A stretch of 64,000 nucleotides of DNA. It comes from Gemmatimonas sp. GTDB taxonomy: Bacteria; Gemmatimonadota; Gemmatimonadetes; Gemmatimonadales; Gemmatimonadaceae. A program made the position numbers and the translations under genes. Under the pieces are notes generated by a model. It was not told where the DNA came from and ran no database searches. It worked only from the letters and a program-made list of their open reading frames with translations. Location: the NCBI RefSeq assembly GCF_027531815.1, contig NZ_JAPZSK010000014.1, positions 186,001-250,000 of the forward strand, written 5' to 3'. Position 1 is the stretch's first letter, and the number at the start of each line of letters is the position of its first letter. Positions 54,062-63,550 of the stretch are shown here, piece after piece.

Positions 54062-55368
54062 TGGCGGGGGCGGACCCCTCGGCGCTGGAGCCGATCGAGC
54101 GGGCCAGCCGCGACGAGCTGGCGGCGCTGCAGCTGGCGCGGCTGCGCGCAACGCTGCAGCACGCCTACGACCGCGTGCCGCACTACCGGCGCGCCTTCGA
54201 CGCGGCCGGAGTGCATCCGTCGGAGTGCCGCACGCTGGCCGACCTGTCGCGGTTCCCCTTCACCACCAAGGCCGACCTGCGCGAGGAGTACCCGTTCGGC
54301 TTCCTGGCGGTGCCGCGCGCACAGCTGGCGCGGGTGCACGCGTCGTCGGGGACCACGGGGCGCCCCACGGTGGTGGGGTACACCGCAGGGGACATCGACC
54401 GGTGGGCCGACCTGATGGCGCGCAGCCTGCACGCGGCGGGCGCGCGCGCGGGGGATCTGGTACACGTGGCGTACGGCTACGGGCTGTTCACCGGCGGGCT
54501 GGGGGCCCACTACGGCGCCGAGCGGCTCGGGTGCACGGTGGTGCCCATGGGCGGCGGGCAGACGGAGAAGCAGGTGCAGCTCATCGAGGATTTCCGTCCC
54601 GACCTCATCATGGTGACGCCCAGCTACATGCAGGTGCTCATCGAGGAGGTGCGGCGTCAGGGGAAGGACCCGGCAGCCCTGTCGCTGCGCACGGGGGTGT
54701 TTGGCGCCGAGCCGTGGACCGAGGCGATGCGGCGCGACCTCGAGCAGGCCGCAGGGATCGATGCGGTGGACATCTACGGGCTGTCGGAGGTCATGGGCCC
54801 CGGCGTGGCGTGCGAGTGCGTGGAAACCAAGGACGGTCCCGTGGTGTGGGAGGACCACTTCTACCCGGAGATCATCGATCCCGACTCCGGGGCGGTGCTT
54901 CCCGACGGGAGTGACGGGGAGCTGGTATTCACCACGCTCACGCGCGAGGCGATGCCGCTGGTGCGCTACCGCACGCGCGACCTTACGCGCCTGCTGCCAC
55001 CCACGGCGCGCAGCATGCGGCGGCTGGGGCGCATTGGCGGACGCAGCGACGACATGCTCATCATCCGCGGCGTGAACCTGTTCCCGTCGCAGGTGGAGGA
55101 GCTGGTGCTGCAGCAGGGGGCGCTGTCGGGACACTACCAGCTGGAGGTATCGCGCGAGGGGCTGCTGGACCAGCTGCTGGTGCGGTGCGAACTGCGGCCG
55201 GAGGCGGGCGGGGCCGATCGCGACACGGTGGGGGCCGTACTGCAGGGGCGGATCAAGACGCTGTGCGGCGTGACCGCGCAGGTGGTGGTGCTGGACCCCG
55301 GGGCACTGGAGCGCTCGGCGGGGAAGGCGCGGCGCGTGGTGGACCGGCGGCCGGGGAGCCGGTCATGA
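54061..55368 (+). CDS. paaK: Phenylacetate-CoA ligase
   Basis: 435-residue adenylate-forming ligase that makes phenylacetyl-CoA from phenylacetate, ATP and CoA. PaaK signatures are present: [40 protein letters not shown], the P-loop [52 protein letters not shown] and the C-terminal [20 protein letters not shown]. The start overlaps paaI and the stop overlaps ftsH (ATGA), so three genes are translated in sequence. A role in phenylacetate catabolism, or merely activation, cannot be settled without the other paa genes. Confidence 0.93.
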   Translation: MAGADPSALEPIERASRDELAALQLARLRATLQHAYDRVPHYRRAFDAAGVHPSECRTLADLSRFPFTTKADLREEYPFGFLAVPRAQLARVHASSGTTGRPTVVGYTAGDIDRWADLMARSLHAAGARAGDLVHVAYGYGLFTGGLGAHYGAERLGCTVVPMGGGQTEKQVQLIEDFRPDLIMVTPSYMQVLIEEVRRQGKDPAALSLRTGVFGAEPWTEAMRRDLEQAAGIDAVDIYGLSEVMGPGVACECVETKDGPVVWEDHFYPEIIDPDSGAVLPDGSDGELVFTTLTREAMPLVRYRTRDLTRLLPPTARSMRRLGRIGGRSDDMLIIRGVNLFPSQVEELVLQQGALSGHYQLEVSREGLLDQLLVRCELRPEAGGADRDTVGAVLQGRIKTLCGVTAQVVVLDPGALERSAGKARRVVDRRPGSRS

Positions 55369-57311
55369 CCGCCCCCACCAAACCCGCGTCACCTCCATCG
55401 GGCAGCCCACCCCCCGGCACCCCCAAGATGCCGCGCCGCGCCTGGCTGCTCTTTCTGGGTGTCGTGGTCGCGAACATCCTGCTCGTGCAGTACTGCGCCC
55501 CGAAGGACGAAGCCCCCACGCTGCCCTGGTCGCGCTTCCGTCAGGAGGTCGCCAACGGCAACGTGGCGTCGATCGACGCCCGCGGTGACGTCATCACGGG
55601 GCGCTTCCAGCGCCCGGTGTCGTGGAAGGACCCGCGCGATACCACCGCCGCCGCACCGCGCAGCGTCACCACCTTCACCACCACCGTCCCCGCCTTCGCC
55701 GACCCCGGTCTGGAAGCGCTGCTCGCCGCCAAGGGGGTGGAGATCCGTGCCGTCTCCACGCAGGAGAAGACGTCCTTCCTCGGCATGCTGTTCAGCCTCG
55801 TGCCGACGCTGCTTTTCATCGGCATCTATGTCTGGTTCTTCCGCCGCCTCGCGCGACAGCCGGACATGGGTGCCGGTCTCCAGGGATTCGGCCGCAGCAC
55901 GGCGCGCCGCTTTGACACCACCATGGACACCAGAGTCACCTTCGACGACGTCGCCGGCATCGACGAAGCGGAGAACGAGCTCAAGGAGATCGTCGACTTC
56001 CTGCGCGACCCCGGGAAGTACACGCGACTTGGTGGTACGGCGCCCAAGGGTGTCCTGCTCGTCGGCGCGCCGGGCACCGGCAAGACGTTGCTGGCGAAGG
56101 CGGTCGCCGGCGAGGCGGGTGTGCCGTTCTTTTCCATGAGCGCCGCCGAGTTCGTGGAGATGATCGTGGGCGTGGGCGCAGCGCGGGTGCGTGACCTCTT
56201 CAAGCAGGCGCGCGAGAACGCCCCCGCCATCATCTTCATCGACGAACTGGACACCGTGGGCCGCGCGCGTGGGCAGTTCTCCCTCGGTGGCACGAGCGAG
56301 CAGGAACAGACCCTCAACCAGATCCTCACGGAGCTGGACGGCTTCTCCAGCCGCCAGGGCATCATCGTGTTGGCCGCCACCAACCAGCCCGACCTGCTCG
56401 ACAAGGCGCTGCTGCGTCCCGGGCGCTTCGACCGACGCGTGGTGGTGAACCTCCCCGACAAGACCGGGCGTGAAGCCATTCTTGCGGTGCACACGCGCGG
56501 CGTACCGCTGGCACCCGAGGTGAGTCTCGCCGATCTCGCCGCCAATACCCCGGGCCTGTCCGGTGCCGACATCCGCAACCTGGTCAACGAAGCTGCACTC
56601 CTCGCCGCGCGGCGCGAACAGGATCATGTCACGCCGAAGGACTTCCTCGACGCGCTCGAGAAGATCATCCTTGGCCCTGAACGGCCATTGCTGCTGAGCC
56701 CCGACGACCGCGAGCGCATCGCCTATCATGAGGGCGGCCACGCCATCCTCGGCCTCGTCGTGCCCGGTGCCGATCCCGTGCAGCGCGTGTCCATCGTTCC
56801 ACGTGGCCAGGCGCTCGGTGTCACCTATCAGCGCCCCGACCGCGATCGCTACAACTATCCCGAGGGCTACCTGCGCGCCCGCATCATCGGGGCGTTGGGG
56901 GGCCGGGCCGCCGAAGAGCTGGTGTACGGCACGACGACCACCGGGGCCGAGAACGACATCGAACAGGTCACGCAGCTCGCGCGCAACATGGTCACGCGCT
57001 GGGGCATGAGCACCGTGGTCGGCATGGTGCAGCTCGCGCCGCGCGAGAATCCCTATCTGGGCACGGTGGCGGGCGGGCCGGGGGCACACCCGTACAGCGA
57101 ACGGACCGCGCAGGCCATAGACGCCGAGGTGCAGCGCATCATCGCCGAATGCCACGCCGAAGCCACTCGCCAACTCACGGTGCATCGCGCGGCACTCGAC
57201 ACGCTCGCGGCCGCGCTACTCACGCGCGAGACACTCGATGTCCACGACATCCTCGAGGTGACCGGCCTGCCGCCCGCCCCGGCCTTGCGCAGCGTCAAGC
57301 GACCTGGCTGA
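55365..57311 (+). CDS. ftsH: FtsH-family ATP-dependent membrane metalloprotease
   Basis: 648 residues from ATG 55365, overlapping the paaK stop by four bases. Layout: Pro-rich cytosolic N-terminus, membrane span about 26-43, periplasmic domain, second span about 138-158, AAA+ module with Walker A GAPGTGKT (234-241), Walker B IIFIDELD (289-296) and SRH RPGRFDR (351-357), then the zinc site HEGGH (455-459; canonical FtsH has HEAGH, with His and Glu intact). FtsH unfolds and degrades membrane and short-lived cytosolic proteins. Pore loop FVEM is present. Translation coupled to paaK is unusual for a housekeeping copy, so this may be a second, specialised FtsH. Confidence 0.93.
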   Translation: MTAPTKPASPPSGSPPPGTPKMPRRAWLLFLGVVVANILLVQYCAPKDEAPTLPWSRFRQEVANGNVASIDARGDVITGRFQRPVSWKDPRDTTAAAPRSVTTFTTTVPAFADPGLEALLAAKGVEIRAVSTQEKTSFLGMLFSLVPTLLFIGIYVWFFRRLARQPDMGAGLQGFGRSTARRFDTTMDTRVTFDDVAGIDEAENELKEIVDFLRDPGKYTRLGGTAPKGVLLVGAPGTGKTLLAKAVAGEAGVPFFSMSAAEFVEMIVGVGAARVRDLFKQARENAPAIIFIDELDTVGRARGQFSLGGTSEQEQTLNQILTELDGFSSRQGIIVLAATNQPDLLDKALLRPGRFDRRVVVNLPDKTGREAILAVHTRGVPLAPEVSLADLAANTPGLSGADIRNLVNEAALLAARREQDHVTPKDFLDALEKIILGPERPLLLSPDDRERIAYHEGGHAILGLVVPGADPVQRVSIVPRGQALGVTYQRPDRDRYNYPEGYLRARIIGALGGRAAEELVYGTTTTGAENDIEQVTQLARNMVTRWGMSTVVGMVQLAPRENPYLGTVAGGPGAHPYSERTAQAIDAEVQRIIAECHAEATRQLTVHRAALDTLAAALLTRETLDVHDILEVTGLPPAPALRSVKRPG

Positions 57312-57439
57312 CGCGCAGCGCAGCGTCGGGGGGCGCTCGTCAGACCGCGCGTGCGGAAACCGGGCGTCCCGACGGTTGCCACCGCCTCGGCGTCCGCGGC
57401 CGGCATTTTCGCGGGGGCGAGTCGGCGTGCCGTGCGCGC

Positions 57440-57856
57440 TTATCGCGCCGTCGCCTCGTGGGCCCCGATCGCCGCCGCCCGCGGCAGATCGACATCCGGC
57501 ACGTTGTACTGCAGCCGGAGGATCGTGAAGCGCCCGTAGCGCCACACCGGCTTGTCGGCGTAGTGCCAGATGGCGTCGCCCTCGCGCGGCAGGCGGAGGC
57601 CGTCCACGTCGCGGTGCCCGCGCAGCGGCGGCGTCCACCTTTCGCCGTCGTCGGGGAGCGCGTGCCGGTCGTCGCTGGCGAAGTCCACGAGGTCATCGTT
57701 GGCCTCGGTGACGACCGTTGGCGGTGTGTCGGGCTGACTCGCCGCCGCGGTCGCCACCGCCTCGTCGAAGCGGTCGATGAGCGGCGTACAGCCGATGGTG
57801 AGCGCGAGCATGGCGGCAGCGGCGAAGCGGGGACGGAGGCGGAGCAATGAGGACAC
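57440..57856 (-). CDS. Hypothetical lipoprotein
   Basis: About 138 residues if begun at the GTG at 57856, which gives a lipoprotein signal (FAAAAMLALTIGC); the frame is open further upstream without signal-like sequence, so the start is uncertain. The mature part is acidic, then ends WHYADKPVWRYGRFTILRLQ and YNVPDVDLPRAAAIG. No family recognised. It converges with ftsH; the 128-bp gap shows nothing distinct. The 255 bp upstream, before the serpin gene, hold no other feature. Confidence 0.6.
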   Translation of the reverse strand: MSSLLRLRPRFAAAAMLALTIGCTPLIDRFDEAVATAAASQPDTPPTVVTEANDDLVDFASDDRHALPDDGERWTPPLRGHRDVDGLRLPREGDAIWHYADKPVWRYGRFTILRLQYNVPDVDLPRAAAIGAHEATAR

Positions 57857-58111
57857 CCCGTGAAGATGCCGGAACTCCGGCGCCCGCCCAGCGGGGTTCA
57901 CCTGATCGCTGTGTAGGGCAGGGCCGGTCCGGCCCGACGGGACGTTCGGTTCGTGACCGGTGGATGACACGGCTCGCTGGCGCGTTCACGTCCCGGTGCG
58001 GGCGCCATCGGGATCTTTCGGTGACGCCAGCGATGGAGACCGGGTAGAGCAGCAAGGAAACGCGGCGCGCCGGTTGGTCGCCTGCAGGGTCACGCCTCAC
58101 CCGCTTTCATC

Positions 58112-59425
58112 ATGACGATATCCCGGACAATCCATGCGGCCGTCGGTCGGCCCCCCCATTGGCGGTATCTGGCCGCCGTGACGTTGCTGAGCGCCGCGGC
58201 AGCGTGCGGCGACGGGTCGGCGGCCGGTCCGGAACCGGCCGGCAAGGCCGACTCGCTGACGGCCCTCCCGCGCACGCTCACCGCCACGGAGCAGCAGGGC
58301 GTGGCCGGCGTCAACGCGTTTGCCTACACGCTGCTCAAGCAGGCCGCGTCCCCCAGCACGGCCTCCGGCCAGGCACGCAACCTCCTGCTCTCGCCGCTGA
58401 GTGTGCAGGTGGCCCTCGGCATGACCATGAACGGCGCGACCGGGACCACGTTCACCCAGATGCAGCAGGTCCTCGGGTGGGGCGGGCGTTCGCGTGCGGA
58501 AATCAATGCCGCCTACAAGAGTCTGCTCGCGCTGCTGCCCACGCTCGACTCCACCGTCACGGTGTCGATCGGCAACGGCATCTGGACACGAACGAGCGCG
58601 GTGCCCGACACCGGCTTCGTGCGCGAGGCGCGGGAGTTCTTCTCGGCCCCGGTGCAGTCGGTGGCCACGGCGTCGGTCATGCGCGACTCGGTCAACACGT
58701 GGGTCCAGCGCAGCACCCGTGGCCTGATCCCGACGCTGCTGGAGCAGGCGCCGCCCGAGGATCTGCAGATGATGCTGGTCAATGCGGTCTATTTCGACGG
58801 CGCCTGGCGCGATCGCTTCGACGTGAGCAACACGCGCCTCGATGGGACGTTCACCCTGGCGTCCGGCGCGCCGGTCACCACGCCGATGATGCGGCGCACG
58901 GGCGGATTCCGCGTCACGTCGATCGACCTCGGAGCCGGCCGCACCGGTGTGGCCGCCGAGCTGCCGTTCGGGAACAGCGCCTACAGCATGCTGCTGCTGA
59001 TGCCGACGACCGGGGGGGTCGATGCCGTGATTCAGCGTCTGGATACGGCGTTCGTGGGGAGTGTCGTGCGTTCGCTGGAGCCGCAAACGCTGGCGTTCCT
59101 GGGCCTCCCACGCTTCACGCTGCGGGCGTCGCGCCAACTGAACGGGGATCTGATGGCGCTCGGCATGTCGCAGGCCTTCAGCGATGCGGCGGAGTTCCCG
59201 CGGCTCGTGACGAACGTCCGGACGAAGATCGGCTTCGTGCAGCACGGGGTATCGATCGCGGTGACCGAGCGTGGCGCGCGGGCCGGTGCCGCGACGGCCG
59301 TCGGCATCATGCCGGTGAGCCTGCCCCCGATCTACGAGTTCGACCGTCCGTTCGTGTTCATGATCCGTGAGCGCTTCACGGGCACGGTGCTCTTCATCGG
59401 CGTCGTCCACGACCCGCGCAGCTGA
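58112..59425 (+). CDS. Serpin-family protease inhibitor, probable lipoprotein
   Basis: 437 residues; N-terminal signal with possible lipobox (VTLLSAAAAC, Cys32). The serpin fold is recognisable throughout: NAFAYTLLKQ, NLLLSPLSVQVALGMTMNGA (shutter region), MMLVNAVYFDGAWRDRFD, FLGLPRFTLRASRQLNGDLM, LGMSQAFSDAAEFPRL and the final FDRPFVFMIRERFTGTVLFI. The hinge TERGARAGAATAVG has small residues at most P15-P9 positions but Arg at P13, followed by IMPVS; counting from the hinge puts P1-P1' at Val-Ser, suggesting an elastase- or subtilisin-like target. It likely guards the cell surface against proteases, possibly including the cell's own S8 enzyme. Confidence 0.93.
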   Translation: MTISRTIHAAVGRPPHWRYLAAVTLLSAAAACGDGSAAGPEPAGKADSLTALPRTLTATEQQGVAGVNAFAYTLLKQAASPSTASGQARNLLLSPLSVQVALGMTMNGATGTTFTQMQQVLGWGGRSRAEINAAYKSLLALLPTLDSTVTVSIGNGIWTRTSAVPDTGFVREAREFFSAPVQSVATASVMRDSVNTWVQRSTRGLIPTLLEQAPPEDLQMMLVNAVYFDGAWRDRFDVSNTRLDGTFTLASGAPVTTPMMRRTGGFRVTSIDLGAGRTGVAAELPFGNSAYSMLLLMPTTGGVDAVIQRLDTAFVGSVVRSLEPQTLAFLGLPRFTLRASRQLNGDLMALGMSQAFSDAAEFPRLVTNVRTKIGFVQHGVSIAVTERGARAGAATAVGIMPVSLPPIYEFDRPFVFMIRERFTGTVLFIGVVHDPRS

Positions 59426-59434
59426 CGCAGCACC

Positions 59435-59454
59435 CGGCATGGCCCCCCGTGCCG
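59435..59454. terminator. Bidirectional hairpin between serpin and aminoacylase genes
   Basis: CGGCATGG (59435-59442) pairs with CCGTGCCG (59447-59454; one G-U) around CCCC, in the 32-bp gap between convergent stops. Confidence 0.5.
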
Positions 59455-59457
59455 CGG

Positions 59458-61008
59458 TTACGGCCGCGCCAGCACCCGCCCCGGTCGTGCCTCGGTAACC
59501 GCCGTGCCTGTCCACACGAGCGCGCCGTTCACCCACACGCGCTGCATGCCGGTGGACAGCGCGCGCGGCTGCTCGAAGGTGGCGCGATCGATCACGGTGG
59601 CGGGATCGAAGAGCACCAGATCGGCCTTCATGCCTGCCTTGATCGTGCCGCGATCGCGCAGCCCCAAGCGCGCCGCTGGCATGCCCGACATCTTGTGAAT
59701 CGCCTCGGCCAGCGTCATCCACTGCTGCTCGCGCACGAGCCGCCCCAGTACCCGCGGAAAGGTGCCCGCGCCGCGCGGATGGTTGTTGGCAATGCCACCG
59801 TCACTCGCCACCATGACCCACGGCTGCCGGTAGAACGCGCGCAGGTCCTCCTCGGTCATGGCGTGGCCAATCATCCCCGATTCCTCATCCCCCTGAAAGC
59901 GGATGTACGCCTCGATGTCGCTCACCCCCAGTCGACGCGCTGCCTCGTCGAGCCGCTTCCCCACGAACTCGGGGTGCGCCCCCCAGCGGGTGATCTGCAC
60001 GTTCTTCGCGCCGCCAATGTCATCGAGCCCGCGGCGCACGCTGGCCGAGTCGGTGTAGCGCTTGTTGGGAATGAGCACGCGCGGCGTGGACTGCCAGGCG
60101 AGATAGGGATACGCGTCGGCAGTGACATCGACCCCGCGCTGGCGCGCCGCTTCCACCATGGCCACCGCCTGGTTGGCCTGCCCCCACACGCCCACGGTAC
60201 CCAGCTTGATGTGCGTGATCTGCACCGGTACCTGACCCTGCTCGCCAATGGCAATGGCCTCGCGCATGGCGTCCATGGCCAGATCGGCTTCGTCGCGAAT
60301 GTGCGAGATGTAGATGCCCCCCTTGGCCCCGGCGGCGCGCGCCATGGTGACCACCTCGTCGGTGGCCGAGTAGCTCCCCACTTCGTACTCGAGCCCCGAG
60401 CTCAGCCCAAAGGCGCCCTCGTTCATCGCCTGCGTGACCAACGCCGCCATGCGCGCCACTTCGGCGGGCGTGGCCTTGCGCTTGTAGTCGTAGCCAATGA
60501 CCTCGCGGCGAATGGTGGCGTGTCCCGCGAAGGTCACCACGTTCACGGTGGGCGGCCTGGTGCGCAGCCGCTGCAGATACTCGCCTACCGGCCACGGCGA
60601 GCTGCCATCGGGGCCCACGGCCACGGTGGTGATGCCTTGCGAGACCTGCGACACCGCCGCGGGCTCCACCTCAAGCCCCGACGACGAATGGTTGTGCGTG
60701 TCGATGAAGCCGGGGGCCAGCACCATGCCGGTGCCGTTTATGATCGGCTCACCCGGGCGCGGCGTGACGTTGCCCACGGCGGCAATGGTGTCGCCCTGCA
60801 CGCGCACGCTGGCGGCACGCAGCGGAGCGCCGGTGCCGTCGGCGATCTGCGCGCCGGTAATGACGAAGGAGGCGGGTTGTGCTGGCGGCTGGCGCGGGGG
60901 CTGAGGCGTGGCCGGTCCGGCCATGCCGGTGAGCAGCAGCGACAGCAGGGCGGTGGCACCGAGCGACGCCGGGCGCGAGGCCAGCAGGGGACGCGAGAGC
61001 GAAGTCAT
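59458..61008 (-). CDS. Exported D-aminoacylase-like amidohydrolase
   Basis: 516 residues; signal peptide (LGATALLSLLLTGMAGPATP). Motifs of the N-acyl-D-amino-acid deacylase branch: FVITGAQIADGTG, LAPGFIDTHNHSS (His105/His107), GAFGLSSGLEYEVGSYS, GIYISHIRDEADLAMDAMREAI, VQITHIKLGTVGVWGQ, VASDGGIANNHPRGAGTFPR and GTIKAGMKADLVLFDPATV. It should release free D-amino acids from N-acyl or dipeptide-like substrates in the periplasm. It parallels the enzyme at 24902-26572 but keeps the standard IDTHxH. No partner gene is adjacent; it converges with the serpin. Confidence 0.9.
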   Translation of the reverse strand: MTSLSRPLLASRPASLGATALLSLLLTGMAGPATPQPPRQPPAQPASFVITGAQIADGTGAPLRAASVRVQGDTIAAVGNVTPRPGEPIINGTGMVLAPGFIDTHNHSSSGLEVEPAAVSQVSQGITTVAVGPDGSSPWPVGEYLQRLRTRPPTVNVVTFAGHATIRREVIGYDYKRKATPAEVARMAALVTQAMNEGAFGLSSGLEYEVGSYSATDEVVTMARAAGAKGGIYISHIRDEADLAMDAMREAIAIGEQGQVPVQITHIKLGTVGVWGQANQAVAMVEAARQRGVDVTADAYPYLAWQSTPRVLIPNKRYTDSASVRRGLDDIGGAKNVQITRWGAHPEFVGKRLDEAARRLGVSDIEAYIRFQGDEESGMIGHAMTEEDLRAFYRQPWVMVASDGGIANNHPRGAGTFPRVLGRLVREQQWMTLAEAIHKMSGMPAARLGLRDRGTIKAGMKADLVLFDPATVIDRATFEQPRALSTGMQRVWVNGALVWTGTAVTEARPGRVLARP

Positions 61009-61616
61009 GACCGTAGGGGAGAGCGTGTGCCCTAGGGTACGGCGCCGGTGGCCGAAGCACTACCCCTGTACGGATTCCCGCCGTTCGCGTCCGGCGGACG
61101 TCCGGTCACCAGAGAGCGGAGCGGCGAGGGGCGCCACGACCATGCGTACTGCGCCGCAGGGCGCCGGCCGATCCGGCCGGAGCCGTCAACTCGCGCACGA
61201 GGACGTCCCCGTGATCATGGCGATATCGGCGGCAAGCTTCTGTTGCGCTGCCCGCAGGCGTTCGCGCGCCGGGGTCACGCCATCGAGAATGGCGCGGATC
61301 TGCGACTCGACAGCGCTGCTGGCGGTGCTGCTCGCGCGCAGGGCGAGGATCTTGTCGAGCGCATCGGAGATGGCTCTCAGGTCGGCAACGCGGGGCGCTC
61401 ATGTCCACGGATGTCGGTGCGAGCGGTGCCTGGCGGCATGAGGCGCGGCCCCACCAGACGCAGCGATTGGCGCCTGGCGGCACCGATTCCACTGTGGTGC
61501 GGTACTCGCTTGGCGCCACGGGGTTTGCGCTGCGCACCGGAGTGCCGGTGGGTGAAACGCCAACGACCGTCGCCGGTGGGTCGTGGTCGGCGGTGGTCGC
61601 GGCGACCCGGTGGCGT
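61009..61616. other. 608-bp region of decayed or non-coding DNA
   Basis: Between the aminoacylase start and the truncated DUF4386 copy. Apart from the leftward 70-codon fragment listed separately (61186-61398), I see no supported gene. Several frames are open by base composition only. Confidence 0.4.
61186..61398 (-). pseudogene. Orphan C-terminal coiled-coil fragment
   Basis: A leftward frame of 70 codons without a start reads VADLRAISDALDKILALRAS, VESQIRAILDGVTPARERLR and AAQQKLAADIAMI before a stop at 61186. It is bounded upstream by a stop at 61399-61401. The heptad-like helix and codon usage look like the tail of a real protein whose front has been lost. Parent family not recognised. 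Confidence 0.35.
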
Positions 61617-61967
61617 ATGGATCTCCACGCTGCCCCGGGGCTGTCGGCGGAAGGTCGCGGCGCCATCGAAGCCACGCAGGCCGCCATCAATGCCTGGGGC
61701 GGCGCCATCGGCGAAGCGCTGGGCGTGGCGACCTTTGCCGCGATCTGGGCCATTGCGACCAGCCTGCTGATCCTGCGCGATCGGCGGTTACCGGCCTGGG
61801 CGGGGGTGGCGGGGCTCGCGGCCGGCGCGCTCGTCGCCTTGCCCGGCCTCGAACTGTTCGGCATGACGCCTCCGGTGTCCATCGTGCTGTCCACCACCGG
61901 GATTCAGCTCTGGTTCATGGCGCTGGGGGGGCTGTTCGTGTGGCGCGCCTGGCCCCGCCCCACATAA
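61617..61967 (+). pseudogene. Truncated DUF4386 copy
   Basis: 116 codons from ATG 61617 (MDLHAAPGLSAEGRGAIEAT...) align without gaps to the C-terminal half of the DUF4386 protein at 41879-42604 (for example AINAWGGAIGEALGVATFAA, LPGLELFGMTPPVSIVLSTT and GIQLWFMALGGLFVWR). Nucleotide identity is also high. The first half, with the initial membrane spans, is missing; the frame continues upstream but encodes unrelated sequence. Probably a duplicate that lost its front. Confidence 0.7.
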
Positions 61968-62303
61968 GGGCGAGGAGCGTGCCGGTGGGACACCGGGGAT
62001 CGCCCGGGGCCGAAGTTGGGCGCGCATCGATTCCGGCCCGGGTCTTCGCGCACATCGCACCCCAGGGGCACGTCCTGAGGCGGGGCCATGGCTGGTGTAC
62101 CAATCACCAGGGGGCGTGCGCGAGACGGCAGGCACCCCGCCGCCCCATCGCGCGGCGCTGGCAAAGTCGGCGGTCGTGCCGTACACTCGACGAGCAGTCG
62201 ACCGCCCCTGTTTGGAATCCCTCTCCCGTCGCCGCCGTCGGCGCTCTGGAACCCTGCCACGCCCCAAGGCGCCGCCCGTGCGCGAAACCAGGAGACGATC
62301 CGC
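61968..62303. other. 336-bp intergenic region before the diguanylate cyclase
   Basis: Contains hairpins CCGGTG/CACCGG (61982-61996) and CTGGTG/CACCAG (about 62092-62110), and a possible promoter for the cyclase: CTGGCA (62158-62163), 18-bp spacer, TACACT (62182-62187). No gene seen. Confidence 0.4.
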
Positions 62304-63404
62304 GTGAATGCCCAGCGCGAGCGCTACGCGCGTGAGGGCATCAGCGAGACCATTCCCGTGAAGTCCACGACTCGCATCAGACGTTGGTTCCGGCTGGACT
62401 CCGAATCGCTTACGCCGTATCGGACGCGCATCGTGGCTGCCCTCAGCCTGCCTGCGGCGTTGCTGTTGCTGCCCTTCACGATGACCCACCTGCTGCATGG
62501 GCGATGGGGGCTCGCGGTGGTCATCGCCATTGCTCAGGTGGTGCTCTTTATCGACGGCCGGGCTGCCAGCCGCAACCTGCCGCCGCCTGTTCCGCATCTC
62601 GCCTTGGCGATGATTCTGATGGTCGTGGTCTTTGCGTCGCTCGCCTTCCAAGGCATCAACGGCGCTTTGTGGGCCTATCCCACCCTGTTCATCTGCTACT
62701 TCATCCTGCCGCGAGGCCGGGCCTTGGGCGTGAGCAGCGTGATCGTGGTCGCTGTTTCCCTGATGGCGTACGACAGCCTGGGAGGGGCACTCGCGGCCCG
62801 GCTGGCCGCCACGCTCGCGCTCACGCTGGGGATGATCAACGTGGTGCTCAACGTCATCGATGACCTGCAGCAGGCCCTCCAGGATCAGGCCGTCACCGAT
62901 GCCCTGACGGGCGCATACAACCGCCGGCGCTTCGATGAGGAACTGGCCCGCATCGAACTGACCGCCGCCCAGGGACAGACCTGCACGCTGCTGACGCTCG
63001 ATGTCGATCACTTCAAGCGCGTGAATGACACCTACGGCCACGCCGTCGGCGATGAGGTCCTGCGTCGCGTGGCCGCGCTCATCAAGGCGCGCAAGCGTCG
63101 CGACGACATGCTGTTTCGAATCGGGGGGGAGGAGTTCGCGCTGCTGCTGCCGGGGTGCGGGGCGACCGAGGCTGCTGCACTGGCGGAGGTCCTGCGAACG
63201 CGCATCGAGCAGGCCGAAATGCCGACAGGCCAGTGCATCACGGTGAGCGTCGGCGTGGCCAACCATATCGTAGGCGATACCCAGGAAGCCTGGGCGAGGC
63301 GGGTCGACGCCGCGCTCTACCTGGCCAAACGCCAAGGACGCAACCGGGTCATCGTTTCCGGTTTGACAGCGCCCGCAGAGCAGATCCAGCCTGTGAGCGT
63401 CTGA
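62304..63404 (+). CDS. Membrane-bound diguanylate cyclase (GGEEF)
   Basis: 366 residues from a GTG at 62304 with AGGAG nine bases upstream. About five to six membrane segments (45-180) form an unclassified sensor region, then a short linker helix (VIDDLQQALQDQAVTDALTG) leads into the GGDEF domain (about 195-355): DALTGAYNRRRF, LDVDHFKRVNDTYGHAVGDE and the active site GGEEF (274-278), a catalytically competent variant. The inhibitory RxxD site is present (Arg265-Asp268). It should make cyclic di-GMP with product inhibition. No EAL or PilZ partner is in the window. Confidence 0.93.
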   Translation: MNAQRERYAREGISETIPVKSTTRIRRWFRLDSESLTPYRTRIVAALSLPAALLLLPFTMTHLLHGRWGLAVVIAIAQVVLFIDGRAASRNLPPPVPHLALAMILMVVVFASLAFQGINGALWAYPTLFICYFILPRGRALGVSSVIVVAVSLMAYDSLGGALAARLAATLALTLGMINVVLNVIDDLQQALQDQAVTDALTGAYNRRRFDEELARIELTAAQGQTCTLLTLDVDHFKRVNDTYGHAVGDEVLRRVAALIKARKRRDDMLFRIGGEEFALLLPGCGATEAAALAEVLRTRIEQAEMPTGQCITVSVGVANHIVGDTQEAWARRVDAALYLAKRQGRNRVIVSGLTAPAEQIQPVSV

Positions 63405-63488
63405 CGGGCCGTTGGGGACCGCCGACCAGTCCGGTCCGGCGGGGAACCCGGCTCCTCCGGCAGATCCGCGAGGTCGATCCGCTCGCGC

Positions 63489-63507
63489 GTCCGGCATGTG
63501 GCCGGAC
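63489..63507. terminator. Hairpin after the diguanylate cyclase gene
   Basis: Perfect 7-bp stem GTCCGGC/GCCGGAC with loop ATGTG, in the gap between cyclase and transporter genes. No U-tract. Confidence 0.35.
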
Positions 63508-63550
63508 CGTGCGTACCGCCAAATCGCGAGGCGGTCGCTATGCTTTGCAG

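Noticed and set aside
53603-55368. A complete phenylacetate degradation cluster
   Set aside because: Only paaI and paaK are present; no paaABCDE, paaG, paaJ or paaZ is visible in the window.
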